Source of the DNA: an uncultured Oscillospiraceae bacterium
GTDB taxonomy: Bacteria > Bacillota > Clostridia > Oscillospirales > Oscillospiraceae
Length of the DNA stretch: 7,218 bases
Direction of reading: 5' to 3'
Assembly: GCA_944385195.1 (NCBI GenBank)
Contig: CALWWH010000053.1
Span: forward strand, 1-7,218
Shown here: positions 1-5,756 of the stretch, piece by piece
Layout of the letters: each line of letters opens with the position of its first letter
Position numbering within the stretch: the stretch's first letter is position 1
Made by a program: the position numbers and the translations under genes
Notes under the pieces: model-generated
Database searches by the model: none
Seen by the model: only the letters and a program-made list of their open reading frames with translations
Told to the model about the DNA's origin: nothing

Positions 1-1374
1 CATGCCCCGCAGCTGTCCGGCGATCAGCGCCGCAGCAAGCACGGACAGCATCAGGCGCAGGACTAAGCTCCAATCGGGGCGGTAGTCCCCTACCTCAATG
101 AGCCTGGTAATGGACAGATAGAAGTTAATACCGTGGGTCACGGTAAAAGTCACAAAATATCCCTCAATCCCCCATTTGGGAAGCAGGACAAACAAAAAAA
201 TCACGTCCAACATGGATGTAATCGTGTTATACCGCGCCGAGTGTACCTGCTGCAAAAGACCTTTGAGCATTCCGTCGACGATGTTATCCAGATAAAGCAG
301 CAGCACCAACGGTGCAAACTGCCGCAGGTAAATTCCCGCCTCCGCACTGTCGTAAAGCTGCATTGCCAACGAGTCTGCCGCCAGCCATAGGACTCCCCCC
401 ACAGCGGCAGCAAAGATCATGCCCCAGTGGAGACATTGACGCAGGATGTGCTGGATCCGCCGCGTCGAGCCAACGGCCCGGCAGTGGCTCAGCTCCGGGA
501 TGAGCAGATCCGACACCGCCTGCAGCACGCAGGATGGGAACATCAGGACCGGAAAAACCATCCCGTGGATGGTACCGTAAGAGGCGATGGCCCCCTCCCC
601 CGTAGCCCCGGACTGGCGCAGGCCCCAGGGGATTAGAATCTGCTCCAAGGTGTTGAGGGCCGCCCGCAAGTCGTCGCTGATGGCCACGGGGACAGCGATT
701 TTGAGCAGCCGCTTGCCGATCTTAACCTCAGATCTGTCTTGTACATCCAGGCGATAGAGCAGATACAGCGCCGAAACGCTGATCAGTGTCCCCACTGCGT
801 TGCCGCAGGTAATACTCAGGCAGCCCCGCTCCACGTCAGCCCCTGCCCAGAGGGTGAGCAATGCGGTGGTGGAGACAATGTCAGCAAGTCGGTCTGCAAA
901 TTGGATGCCTACCATGCGGCCCACCCGGTCCGTGGCAGTGAAATAGCCGCTCAGAACGCCCCAGATACAGCTCAGGGGCAGCGTCAGGCCCAGAATCCGA
1001 ATCGAACTGGCCGTCCGGCTGTCCCCCAGCCAGGTCTCAGCCAACCAGGGTGAGAGCAGCATGGTCCCCATACCCACGACGGCACTGGTCAACATGGCAT
1101 AGCGCAGGCAGGCAGTCATCACACTGCGCACACCGCCCATGCGGCGGTGGCCATACTCCTCCGCCACCAGGCAGGTGGCAGACACACGGCTACCAGCGCT
1201 GCCGAGCACCATTGCCAGCATTCCCACAGTGTTTACCAGGCTTAGTAAGCCGATGCCGCCGGCCCCAATCCGGCCCACCAGGTACACCTGGAAGGCCATC
1301 GAAACCCCACGCATCATCAGATTCGCACCGGTCAGCAGCAGCGCATTGTAAAAAATCGACTTTCGTCTGGGCAT
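1..1374 (-). CDS. SpoVB/MATE-like polysaccharide (lipid-linked precursor) flippase, 3' end cut off by window
   Basis: An open frame of 458 codons reads leftward to the window edge without a stop, so the C-terminus is missing; SpoVB relatives are usually a little over 500 residues. The protein is a chain of hydrophobic helices in the MOP (MATE/MurJ) superfamily, which moves lipid-linked sugars across the membrane. Recognisable SpoVB-type segments are NTLEQILIPWGL near residues 241-252, FPSCVLQAVSDLLIPELS at 279-296 and DGMLKGLLQQVHSARYN at 367-383. In Bacillus, SpoVB is needed for spore cortex synthesis, but this family has many vegetative paralogues, so the sporulation role is inference. I chose the ATG at 1374 because GGAGG at 1387-1383 lies 8 bases before it; the ATG at 1380 is too close to that site. 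The gene lies downstream of the antiporter but is separated from it by a terminator hairpin. Confidence 0.88.
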   Translation of the reverse strand, partial: MPRRKSIFYNALLLTGANLMMRGVSMAFQVYLVGRIGAGGIGLLSLVNTVGMLAMVLGSAGSRVSATCLVAEEYGHRRMGGVRSVMTACLRYAMLTSAVVGMGTMLLSPWLAETWLGDSRTASSIRILGLTLPLSCIWGVLSGYFTATDRVGRMVGIQFADRLADIVSTTALLTLWAGADVERGCLSITCGNAVGTLISVSALYLLYRLDVQDRSEVKIGKRLLKIAVPVAISDDLRAALNTLEQILIPWGLRQSGATGEGAIASYGTIHGMVFPVLMFPSCVLQAVSDLLIPELSHCRAVGSTRRIQHILRQCLHWGMIFAAAVGGVLWLAADSLAMQLYDSAEAGIYLRQFAPLVLLLYLDNIVDGMLKGLLQQVHSARYNTITSMLDVIFLFVLLPKWGIEGYFVTFTVTHGINFYLSITRLIEVGDYRPDWSLVLRLMLSVLAAALIAGQLRGM

Positions 1375-1382
1375 ACGCATCC

Positions 1383-1387
1383 CCTCC
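1383..1387 (-). promoter_or_regulatory. Ribosome binding site deciding the start of the SpoVB-like gene
   Basis: Read leftward, GGAGG stands 8 bases before ATG 1374 but only 2 bases before ATG 1380. The spacing favours 1374. Confidence 0.7.
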
Positions 1388-1403
1388 GGGACAAGCGTAT
1401 GAA

Positions 1404-1443
1404 AAAGAGCCACGCCGTAGAACGAACTACGGCTTGGCTCTTT
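1404..1443 (-). terminator. Strong hairpin terminator between antiporter and SpoVB-like gene, possibly bidirectional
   Basis: AAAGAGCCA (1404-1412) and GCCGTAG (1414-1420) pair with CTACGGC (1427-1433) and TGGCTCTTT (1435-1443) around the loop AACGAA. The stem is about 17 bp with a single C/T mismatch. Leftward, the hairpin ends in a run of five T followed by CATACG; rightward, it is followed by TTTGTTTGTT, so it could act in both directions. It lies 130 bp after the antiporter stop and only 29 bp before the SpoVB-like start. It therefore probably ends antiporter transcription and insulates, or attenuates, the next gene. Confidence 0.8.
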
Positions 1444-1572
1444 GTTTGTTACAGGTTATATCCCGGTCCAGAAATAGGTAACACGCTATAGGGAAATTAA
1501 AAGCAAAGATTTTATCGATGCGCTCACACAGCAAAGATCCGCCTCCTGGAGACCACTCTTCACTGCGCAGGA
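1444..1572. other. Antiporter to terminator spacer, no gene seen
   Basis: About 130 bases after the antiporter stop with no plausible ORF. It contains a 9-base direct repeat, AGCAAAGAT, at 1502-1510 and 1530-1538. A weak leftward -10-like TATAAC (complement of 1455-1460) has no convincing -35 box. Confidence 0.5.
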
Positions 1573-2865
1573 TTAAGTCTTCTTCTCCAACTGAGCCAGT
1601 TTGATCTGACGGCGGTTCTTGACCTCATCGGACATGGGCCGGATATCACCGGCCTTGGTCAGCGCCCAACGGGTGAACATCGGCCCAACGATTTCGTATA
1701 CCAGGATAGCAAAAAGCGTAATGTTGCGAATCAAGTCGCCCTGTTCTCCGAGCTGACGGGCCGTAATGCACATACCCAGTGCCACACCAGCCTGCGGCAG
1801 CAAGGTGATGCCCAGATACTTGCACACCTGGGGCGGGCAATGGGTTGCCTTGGTGGAGAGCCAGGAGCCGGAGCACTTGCCGGCAGAGCGGAAGAGGATG
1901 TACACCAAGCCGATGCCCACGATGGCAATGTCGGTGAACACACTCAGCTCAAGCCCCGCGCCGCTCAATACAAAGAACAGTGCAAACAAGGGAGAAGTCC
2001 AGCGATCAGCCTTGTTCATCAAGTCCTCAGCCAGCGGGCAGATATTGCAGAAAATCGTACCCAGCATCATGCAGACCAGCAGAGAAGAGAAGCCAACGTG
2101 TACCGGTCCGATCTGGAACTCCAGCATAGACAGAGCCACTGTGATGAAGACAAAGGCAATGGTCACATTCAGACGGTTCGTGTTAGAGTGGAACAGAGTC
2201 TCCAGCTTCGTCAGCAGCCAGCCCATGATGGCGCCGAGGCCCAGGGAGGCGATGATCTCTACCAACGGCGTCACCAGAATGGAGACCAGATCCGTGGTGC
2301 CGCTGACCATCGTCCGCGCAACGCCGAAGTTGATGGCGAACACAACCAGGCCCACCGCATCATCCAATGCGACAACGGGCAGCAGCAAGCTGGTGGTGGG
2401 ACCCTTGGCCTTGTACTGACGCACAACCATCAGGGTTGCTGCCGGCGCAGTTGCTGTAGCAATGGCGCCCAGTGTAATTGCCTGTGCAGCGGTCAGCTTC
2501 TCTGGGATAATCAGGTGGACCACCAGCAGGGCTACGTCGACAAACAACGTCGCTGCCAAAGCCTGCACTACACCCACAATGGCAGCCTGTCGGCCAGTAT
2601 GTTTAAGTTCGTTCAGGCGAAATTCGTTGCCAATGGAAAATGCGATGAAGCCCAGAGCCACGTCAGAGACAAGGCTCAGCTTGTTCACCGCTTCCGAGCT
2701 GATAAAGCCCAAGCCATCGATGCCCAGTGCACCGAGGCAATAGGGGCCGACGAGGACACCTGCCAGCAAATAGGCGGTGACGTCGGGCAATTTGATTGGT
2801 TTGAGCACACGGGTCATCATCAGACCCATCAAGAGCGCGATGGAGATAGACAGCAGTGTGGACAT
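1573..2865 (-). CDS. CPA2-family cation:proton antiporter (Kef/NapA-type membrane domain)
   Basis: A 430-residue, highly hydrophobic protein with about twelve predicted membrane helices, matching the Na+/H+ exchanger fold. It would exchange Na+ or K+ for protons across the cytoplasmic membrane. Family marks are the N-terminal LPDVTAYLLAGVLVGP at 26-41, the ATAPAATLMVVRQY region near 138-151, the aspartate pair in ALDDAVGL at 166-173 (the ion-binding pair of CPA2 carriers), and LGITLLPQAGVALG at 351-364. It ends in a short charged tail and lacks the C-terminal RCK/TrkA-N domain of full-length KefB/KefC, so it is a stand-alone transporter of GerN/NapA length. The ion is not decidable from sequence; the DD pair suggests, by comparison with NapA, electrogenic Na+/H+ exchange. 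GAGGG lies 7 bases before the ATG. It appears monocistronic, between its own promoter and a downstream terminator. Confidence 0.88.
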   Translation of the reverse strand: MSTLLSISIALLMGLMMTRVLKPIKLPDVTAYLLAGVLVGPYCLGALGIDGLGFISSEAVNKLSLVSDVALGFIAFSIGNEFRLNELKHTGRQAAIVGVVQALAATLFVDVALLVVHLIIPEKLTAAQAITLGAIATATAPAATLMVVRQYKAKGPTTSLLLPVVALDDAVGLVVFAINFGVARTMVSGTTDLVSILVTPLVEIIASLGLGAIMGWLLTKLETLFHSNTNRLNVTIAFVFITVALSMLEFQIGPVHVGFSSLLVCMMLGTIFCNICPLAEDLMNKADRWTSPLFALFFVLSGAGLELSVFTDIAIVGIGLVYILFRSAGKCSGSWLSTKATHCPPQVCKYLGITLLPQAGVALGMCITARQLGEQGDLIRNITLFAILVYEIVGPMFTRWALTKAGDIRPMSDEVKNRRQIKLAQLEKKT

Positions 2866-2900
2866 GATTTTTCCCTCGAATCATTTTTGGTTGCTGAAAA

Positions 2901-2929
2901 AGTATACTCCAGCACAGCATAAAATGCAA
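2901..2929 (-). promoter_or_regulatory. Sigma-A-like promoter of the antiporter gene
   Basis: Read leftward: -35 TTGCAT (2929-2924), a 17-base spacer, and -10 TATACT (2906-2901). The expected start near 2894 leaves a leader of roughly 30 bases containing the ribosome site. Spacing is ideal and the -10 is close to consensus; the -35 is moderate. Confidence 0.6.
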
Positions 2930-3041
2930 GGAGCAAATCAGCGTATTTCACAGAAAAAACGACGTAAAATTAGGCAGGGTGGACAAATATATGGGGCATA
3001 CTGAAACAATGTATGCCTACTCCATCCGTTTGAAACACCGG

Positions 3042-3137
3042 CTAAACGCAAAAAGATTCCCTTGGGTTTAAAGTGGTCTTAACATCTGAACGCGGGTATA
3101 TTGCCGCCAATCCCAGGGGGCAAAGCGCTCTGCACAT
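3042..3137 (-). CDS. Possible 31-residue small protein (weakly supported)
   Basis: A leftward ORF starting MCRALCPLGLAAIYP and ending in a TAG at 3042. It has three cysteines and no domain I recognise. Its support is a strong AGGAGG (3147-3142) just upstream, although the 4-base spacing to the ATG is shorter than usual. AT-rich promoter-like boxes read leftward upstream, with TATACA and TAAAAT separated by 17 bases. It follows the cysteine-rich gene in the same direction. The short length means it may be chance. Confidence 0.2.
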   Translation of the reverse strand: MCRALCPLGLAAIYPRSDVKTTLNPRESFCV

Positions 3138-3166
3138 TGGTCCTCCTCATTTATTTTAGATAGAAT
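3137..3166 (+). promoter_or_regulatory. Plus-strand promoter-like boxes upstream of the orphan terminator
   Basis: TTGGTC (3137-3142), an 18-base spacer and TAGAAT (3161-3166) form a plausible sigma-A site. The -10 lies inside a perfect 5-3-5 dyad, AGATA-GAA-TATCT (3158-3170), which could be a repressor site or just reflect AT-rich composition. Confidence 0.35.
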
Positions 3167-3172
3167 ATCTTC

Positions 3173-3328
3173 CTGTGTATAAAATGGGGACAGCTGCATG
3201 CCAAATCAATGTTTTGAAGGAATTGGAAAGCATGAACGGCTGTGACAGTCCTATGCCGATGCGCAGTAATACGCAAAGCGCCCCCAAGGGGATCAGGGCT
3301 TCTGCCCTGACCCCCTTGGGGCTTTTTT
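3173..3328 (+). ncRNA. Candidate small structured RNA of about 155 nt, unidentified
   Basis: A promoter-like element followed by a strong terminator defines a short plus-strand unit with no convincing protein gene. The stretch can fold into a long nested hairpin: ACAGC (3190-3194) with GCTGT (3239-3243), CATGC (3197-3201) with GCATG (3230-3234), CAA (3202-3204) with TTG (3223-3225), and TCAA (3206-3209) with TTGA (3214-3217). I do not recognise it as 6S RNA, SRP RNA, tmRNA or a known riboswitch, and no plus-strand gene lies just downstream that it could control in cis. The ends are estimated from the promoter boxes and the T-run. The alternative is a short peptide leader or unused sequence with a stray terminator. 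Confidence 0.35.
3282..3328 (+). terminator. Very strong intrinsic terminator, rightward
   Basis: CCCCAAGGGG (3282-3291) and TCAGGGC (3293-3299) pair with GCCCTGA (3304-3310) and CCCCTTGGGG (3312-3321) around a TTCT loop. This gives 17 pairs with one A/C mismatch, and six T follow at 3323-3328. The leftward side lacks a T-run, so this is directional for plus-strand transcripts, although the flanking genes both run leftward. Confidence 0.85.
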
Positions 3329-3388
3329 CTGCCAGCGGATGGATCCCACCGGCAGCATAGCCGCTAGACAGGATGCCGCTAGTTTAAC

Positions 3389-4225
3389 TCAGCACTTTCC
3401 TTTCTGTCCCGGCGCTCCCGGGGTGCCGCATCCCCCATTCTTGGGGAAAAATTCACTGACGGGGAAGTTGATCTTGCTGAAAATGTCGCAGGGATCGCAC
3501 TCCTGGTCTCCGCAGCCGGCGTCGCAGCACTCCTTGGTAGGGATGCAGTAGTCATAGCAGGGCATCAGCAGCTGGGTGTCCCGCTCGAGGCGGATAATGG
3601 AGAACTGGCCGAGGCTGATATACAGCCGGCGGCTATCCCCGGCCGTGACCAGTTCGTCATCGAAACAGTTGCAGATGCAGCCTGGCATGTCGCTGCAGTC
3701 ATAGTCACAGCGGCGGCAGTCGACGCTCTCTTTCATTTTCGCCGAGAGCAGGATGGGCTCTACCGCCTCCACCACGGCCTGCGGCATACTGCTCTGGGTG
3801 AGGTTCTGCTCGTCAAGCGCGCCGATGACGGTCTTGCTGCTGAAGATTTTTGCGCTGCCCTCACCGCCATAGAGCATGACACGTTTATTAAACTTTGCCA
3901 AGCCATAGATGGTGCTGGGGCGGTTGGCGCCAATGGTGGCGTCGATAATGATCTTATAGTAATAGGTGATGTCGATGGCATAGAATCCATTGTGAAAGGG
4001 AACCGTCTCCACGTCCACAAGGGTGTAGAGCAGCTCAGCGCTGCGGGGACGGACGCTGGTAGCCTGCTCCAGGCAGACCTGGCTGTCTCGTGTCAAGTAG
4101 ACCCGCAGATCCTCAATGCAGTCCTTGTCACGGCAGGAATCCATAATCTTTTTGGTATGTACGCATACGGCCTCACGGATGCAGCTGTTGTCAAACACCG
4201 GTCCGCACTGGTTCATCTCAGCCAT
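3389..4225 (-). CDS. Cysteine-rich conserved Clostridia-type protein with collagen-like tail, possibly spore-associated
   Basis: A 278-residue soluble protein with no signal peptide or membrane helix and 21 cysteines (7.6%). Six lie in residues 7-51, among them CRDKDCIEDLRVYLTRD (31-47). None occurs in the middle part (52-169), which looks like an ordered beta-rich domain. Fifteen lie in 170-278 as CxxC, CxC and CC clusters. The last twelve residues form four Gly-X-Y triplets, GTPGAPGQKGKC. I recognise the general style from Clostridia proteins of unknown function but cannot name a family. Dense cysteines, a collagen-like end and a mother-cell-like promoter would suit a cross-linked spore coat or exosporium component; metal binding is an alternative. 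The function is inference. AGGAGG lies 8 bases before the ATG. The gene is divergent from the glycosyltransferase and has no operon partner. Confidence 0.75.
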   Translation of the reverse strand: MAEMNQCGPVFDNSCIREAVCVHTKKIMDSCRDKDCIEDLRVYLTRDSQVCLEQATSVRPRSAELLYTLVDVETVPFHNGFYAIDITYYYKIIIDATIGANRPSTIYGLAKFNKRVMLYGGEGSAKIFSSKTVIGALDEQNLTQSSMPQAVVEAVEPILLSAKMKESVDCRRCDYDCSDMPGCICNCFDDELVTAGDSRRLYISLGQFSIIRLERDTQLLMPCYDYCIPTKECCDAGCGDQECDPCDIFSKINFPVSEFFPKNGGCGTPGAPGQKGKC

Positions 4226-4268
4226 AGTATTCTCCTCCTGTGGTCATAAATTGGAATGTCTCCATGCC

Positions 4269-4296
4269 AGTGTATGCCCCTGACACAAAAGGGTGT
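4269..4296 (-). promoter_or_regulatory. Sigma-K/sigma-E-like (mother-cell) promoter of the cysteine-rich gene
   Basis: Read leftward: ACACCC (4296-4291), then CATACACT (4276-4269), with 16 bases between the second AC and CATA. CATACACT fits the sigma-E -10 form CATACAnT fully and the sigma-K form CATAnnnTA except for its last base. An AC at this distance is the sigma-K -35 pattern. A start near 4262 gives a leader of about 37 bases. The match is to Bacillus consensus sequences, so it is suggestive only. Confidence 0.45.
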
Positions 4297-4304
4297 GCAC
4301 AGCC

Positions 4305-4333
4305 TAGACAAATAACTTGAAATATGGTATGTT
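4305..4333 (+). promoter_or_regulatory. Sigma-A-like promoter of the glycosyltransferase cluster
   Basis: TAGACA (4305-4310), a 17-base spacer and TATGTT (4328-4333) match the vegetative consensus at 5/6 and 4/6. The expected start near 4340 is about 30 bases before the ATG at 4371. It sits back to back with the leftward promoter of the cysteine-rich gene. Confidence 0.45.
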
Positions 4334-4370
4334 ATACGAAGTAGACTTGTATAGTGGAGGTAATATACCT

Positions 4371-5093
4371 ATGAGAATCAATGTCTGCGGCGTTGGCTTT
4401 GACAACGTCACTATGACGGAGGCCATCGACCGGGCAATGAAAATACTCGGCGGCAGCCAAACCTGCTATGCCGTCACGCCCAACGCGGAGATCGTCTGGG
4501 AGGCTATGCACGACGAGAGCCTGCGCAGTCTCATCAATGATGCCTCCCTGGTCCTGCCTGACGGCGCCGGCATCGTCCTCGGGGCGAAAATGCTGGGCAC
4601 ACCCTTGAAGGAGAAGGTTGCAGGCATTGAGTTTGCCGCCCGCCTGATGGAGGCCATGTCCCATTCCGGCCACAAGCTCTATATGCTGGGCAGCAAGCCA
4701 GGCGTTGCGGAAATCGCGGCAGAAAAGTGCCTCGAGAAGTACCCTGGTTTGCAGATTGCCGGCACTGGCGACGGCTATTTCAAGGACGAGGCCCTTGTGG
4801 TCGGGGCTATCAATTCCTCCGGCGCTGATGTGGTCTTTGTCTGTTTGGGTGCTCCCAAGCAGGAGAAATTCATGCGCAATCACCAGCAGGATCTGAACGT
4901 GAAGCTAATGATCGGCCTGGGCGGCTCCCTGGATGGCTTCGCAGGCAATGTCAAGCGGGCGCCGCAGTGGATGATCCGGTGCAATCTAGAGTGGTTTTAT
5001 CGCCTGCTCAAAGACCCAAGACGCCTGGGCCGCATGATGCGCCTGCCGAAGTTTATTCTGGCAGTACGCAAAGAGGCAAGGAAAAAAGCATGA
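4371..5093 (+). CDS. WecG/TagA/CpsF-family glycosyltransferase
   Basis: A 240-residue GT26-family enzyme. Characterised TagA members transfer ManNAc from UDP-ManNAc to undecaprenyl-diphosphate-GlcNAc at the inner membrane face, committing the lipid to wall teichoic acid; other members build capsules or enterobacterial common antigen. Visible marks are VTPNAEIVW (35-43, Thr36), LVLPDGAGIV (60-69, Asp64), KVAGIEF (82-88), YMLGSKPGVAE (104-114), CLGAPKQE (158-165) and GLGGSLDGFAGNVKRAPQW (182-200). Thr36 and Asp64 line up with the Thr37 and Asp65 reported as important in Thermoanaerobacter TagA. The basic C-terminus (RLLKDPRRLGR and a Lys/Arg-rich end) fits the membrane-attachment tail of this family. 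The start is the ATG at 4371, with GGAGG 10 bases upstream; an in-frame TTG at 4317 has no ribosome site and overlaps the promoter. It is the first gene of the cluster. The acceptor sugar is not predictable. Confidence 0.92.
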   Translation: MRINVCGVGFDNVTMTEAIDRAMKILGGSQTCYAVTPNAEIVWEAMHDESLRSLINDASLVLPDGAGIVLGAKMLGTPLKEKVAGIEFAARLMEAMSHSGHKLYMLGSKPGVAEIAAEKCLEKYPGLQIAGTGDGYFKDEALVVGAINSSGADVVFVCLGAPKQEKFMRNHQQDLNVKLMIGLGGSLDGFAGNVKRAPQWMIRCNLEWFYRLLKDPRRLGRMMRLPKFILAVRKEARKKA

Positions 5094-5755
5094 GAGGCCG
5101 TTTGATCGTCCTGGAAGGAACCGATGGCAGCGGTAAATCTACGCAGATGCAGCTGCTGGTGGAGGCGTTGGAGGGAAGGGACTTCCGCAGACTGCGTTTT
5201 CCGCGCTACGGCAACCCCAGCTGCGCCCCGGTGGAGCAGTATCTGGCAGGTGCCTATGGCTCCCGCCCCGGCGATGTGAATGCCTACGCAGCCTCGCTGT
5301 TCTACGCTGTGGACCGTTTTGCATCCTATAAGGAAGACTGGGGCAACTACTATGAGGCAGGCGGTCTCGTAGTGGCAGATCGCTATACCACCTCCAACGC
5401 CGTACACCAGGCCTCGAAGCTCCCGCCAGAGGAGCGGAAGGCTTTCCTCACCTGGCTCTATGACCTAGAGTTCGGCAAAATTGGCCTGCCCAAGCCGGAT
5501 CTGGTGATCTACCTCGATATGCCTGTGCAGATCGCAGCTGCCATGCGCCGGGGCCGTGAGGAGGCCTCTGGTACCCGCGCAGACATTCACGAACAGGATG
5601 AGGCATATCTGCAAGAGTGCCGCCGGGCAGGCCTGCAAGCGGCGGAACTCTTGGGCTGGACGGTCATCCGCTGCGCCAACGGCAGCCTGCCCCGCAGCAT
5701 TCAAGAGATTCATGACGAGATTATTCAAATTGTCGCCAAATTGGAGGTTGATTGA
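5090..5755 (+). CDS. tmk: Thymidylate kinase (dTMP kinase), Clostridia variant
   Basis: A 221-residue cytoplasmic P-loop kinase that would phosphorylate dTMP to dTDP using ATP. It shows the Walker A loop GTDGSGKST (10-18), RFPRYG (36-41) at the nucleotide-binding position, ADRYTTSN (96-103) containing the DRY signature, HQ (106-107) at the thymine-contacting region, VIYLDMP (139-145), and an arginine-containing lid (RRGREEASGTRADIHE, 153-168). The P-loop has Gly where type I enzymes have Arg, and the lid carries Arg, as in type II (E. coli-like) enzymes. The long segment VNAYAASLFYAVDRFASYKEDW (63-84) is typical of a Clostridia subgroup slightly longer than the usual 205-210 residues. The ATG overlaps the preceding stop as ATGA, with AAGGA 7 bases before it, so it is translationally coupled to the glycosyltransferase. 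It could be a second tmk or a broader deoxynucleotide kinase. Confidence 0.9.
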   Translation: MRGRLIVLEGTDGSGKSTQMQLLVEALEGRDFRRLRFPRYGNPSCAPVEQYLAGAYGSRPGDVNAYAASLFYAVDRFASYKEDWGNYYEAGGLVVADRYTTSNAVHQASKLPPEERKAFLTWLYDLEFGKIGLPKPDLVIYLDMPVQIAAAMRRGREEASGTRADIHEQDEAYLQECRRAGLQAAELLGWTVIRCANGSLPRSIQEIHDEIIQIVAKLEVD

Positions 5756-5756
5756 T

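Noticed and set aside
133..1481. Several plus-strand ORFs of 61-143 codons opposite the SpoVB-like gene
   Set aside because: They are Pro/Arg/Gln-rich shadows of a continuous 458-codon membrane-protein frame on the other strand.
1840..2922. 360-codon plus-strand open frame opposite the antiporter
   Set aside because: It is antisense to a clear antiporter gene, its product is rich in Gln, His and Asp with no domain, and no ribosome site is visible. The same applies to the frame at 1766-2419.
3232..3360. 42-residue plus-strand ORF starting MNGCDSPMPM, or its longer GTG-start form from 3175
   Set aside because: The strong terminator at 3282-3328 lies inside it, so the transcript would end before the stop codon. 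The longer form also has no ribosome site.
4317..4370. Eighteen-residue N-terminal extension of the TagA-like protein from a TTG codon
   Set aside because: There is no ribosome site before the TTG, the extension lies within promoter-like sequence, and the family begins at the MRINVCGVGF segment after a good GGAGG.
4967..5089. Upstream extension of the thymidylate kinase frame
   Set aside because: It overlaps the conserved C-terminus of the glycosyltransferase, and the kinase fold starts at ATG 5090 just before the P-loop strand.
5556..5756. Upstream extension of the DJ-1 frame into tmk
   Set aside because: The DJ-1 fold starts at MMVVLLGNGF (5757), with a correctly spaced GGAGG; the extension is out-of-frame tmk coding sequence.
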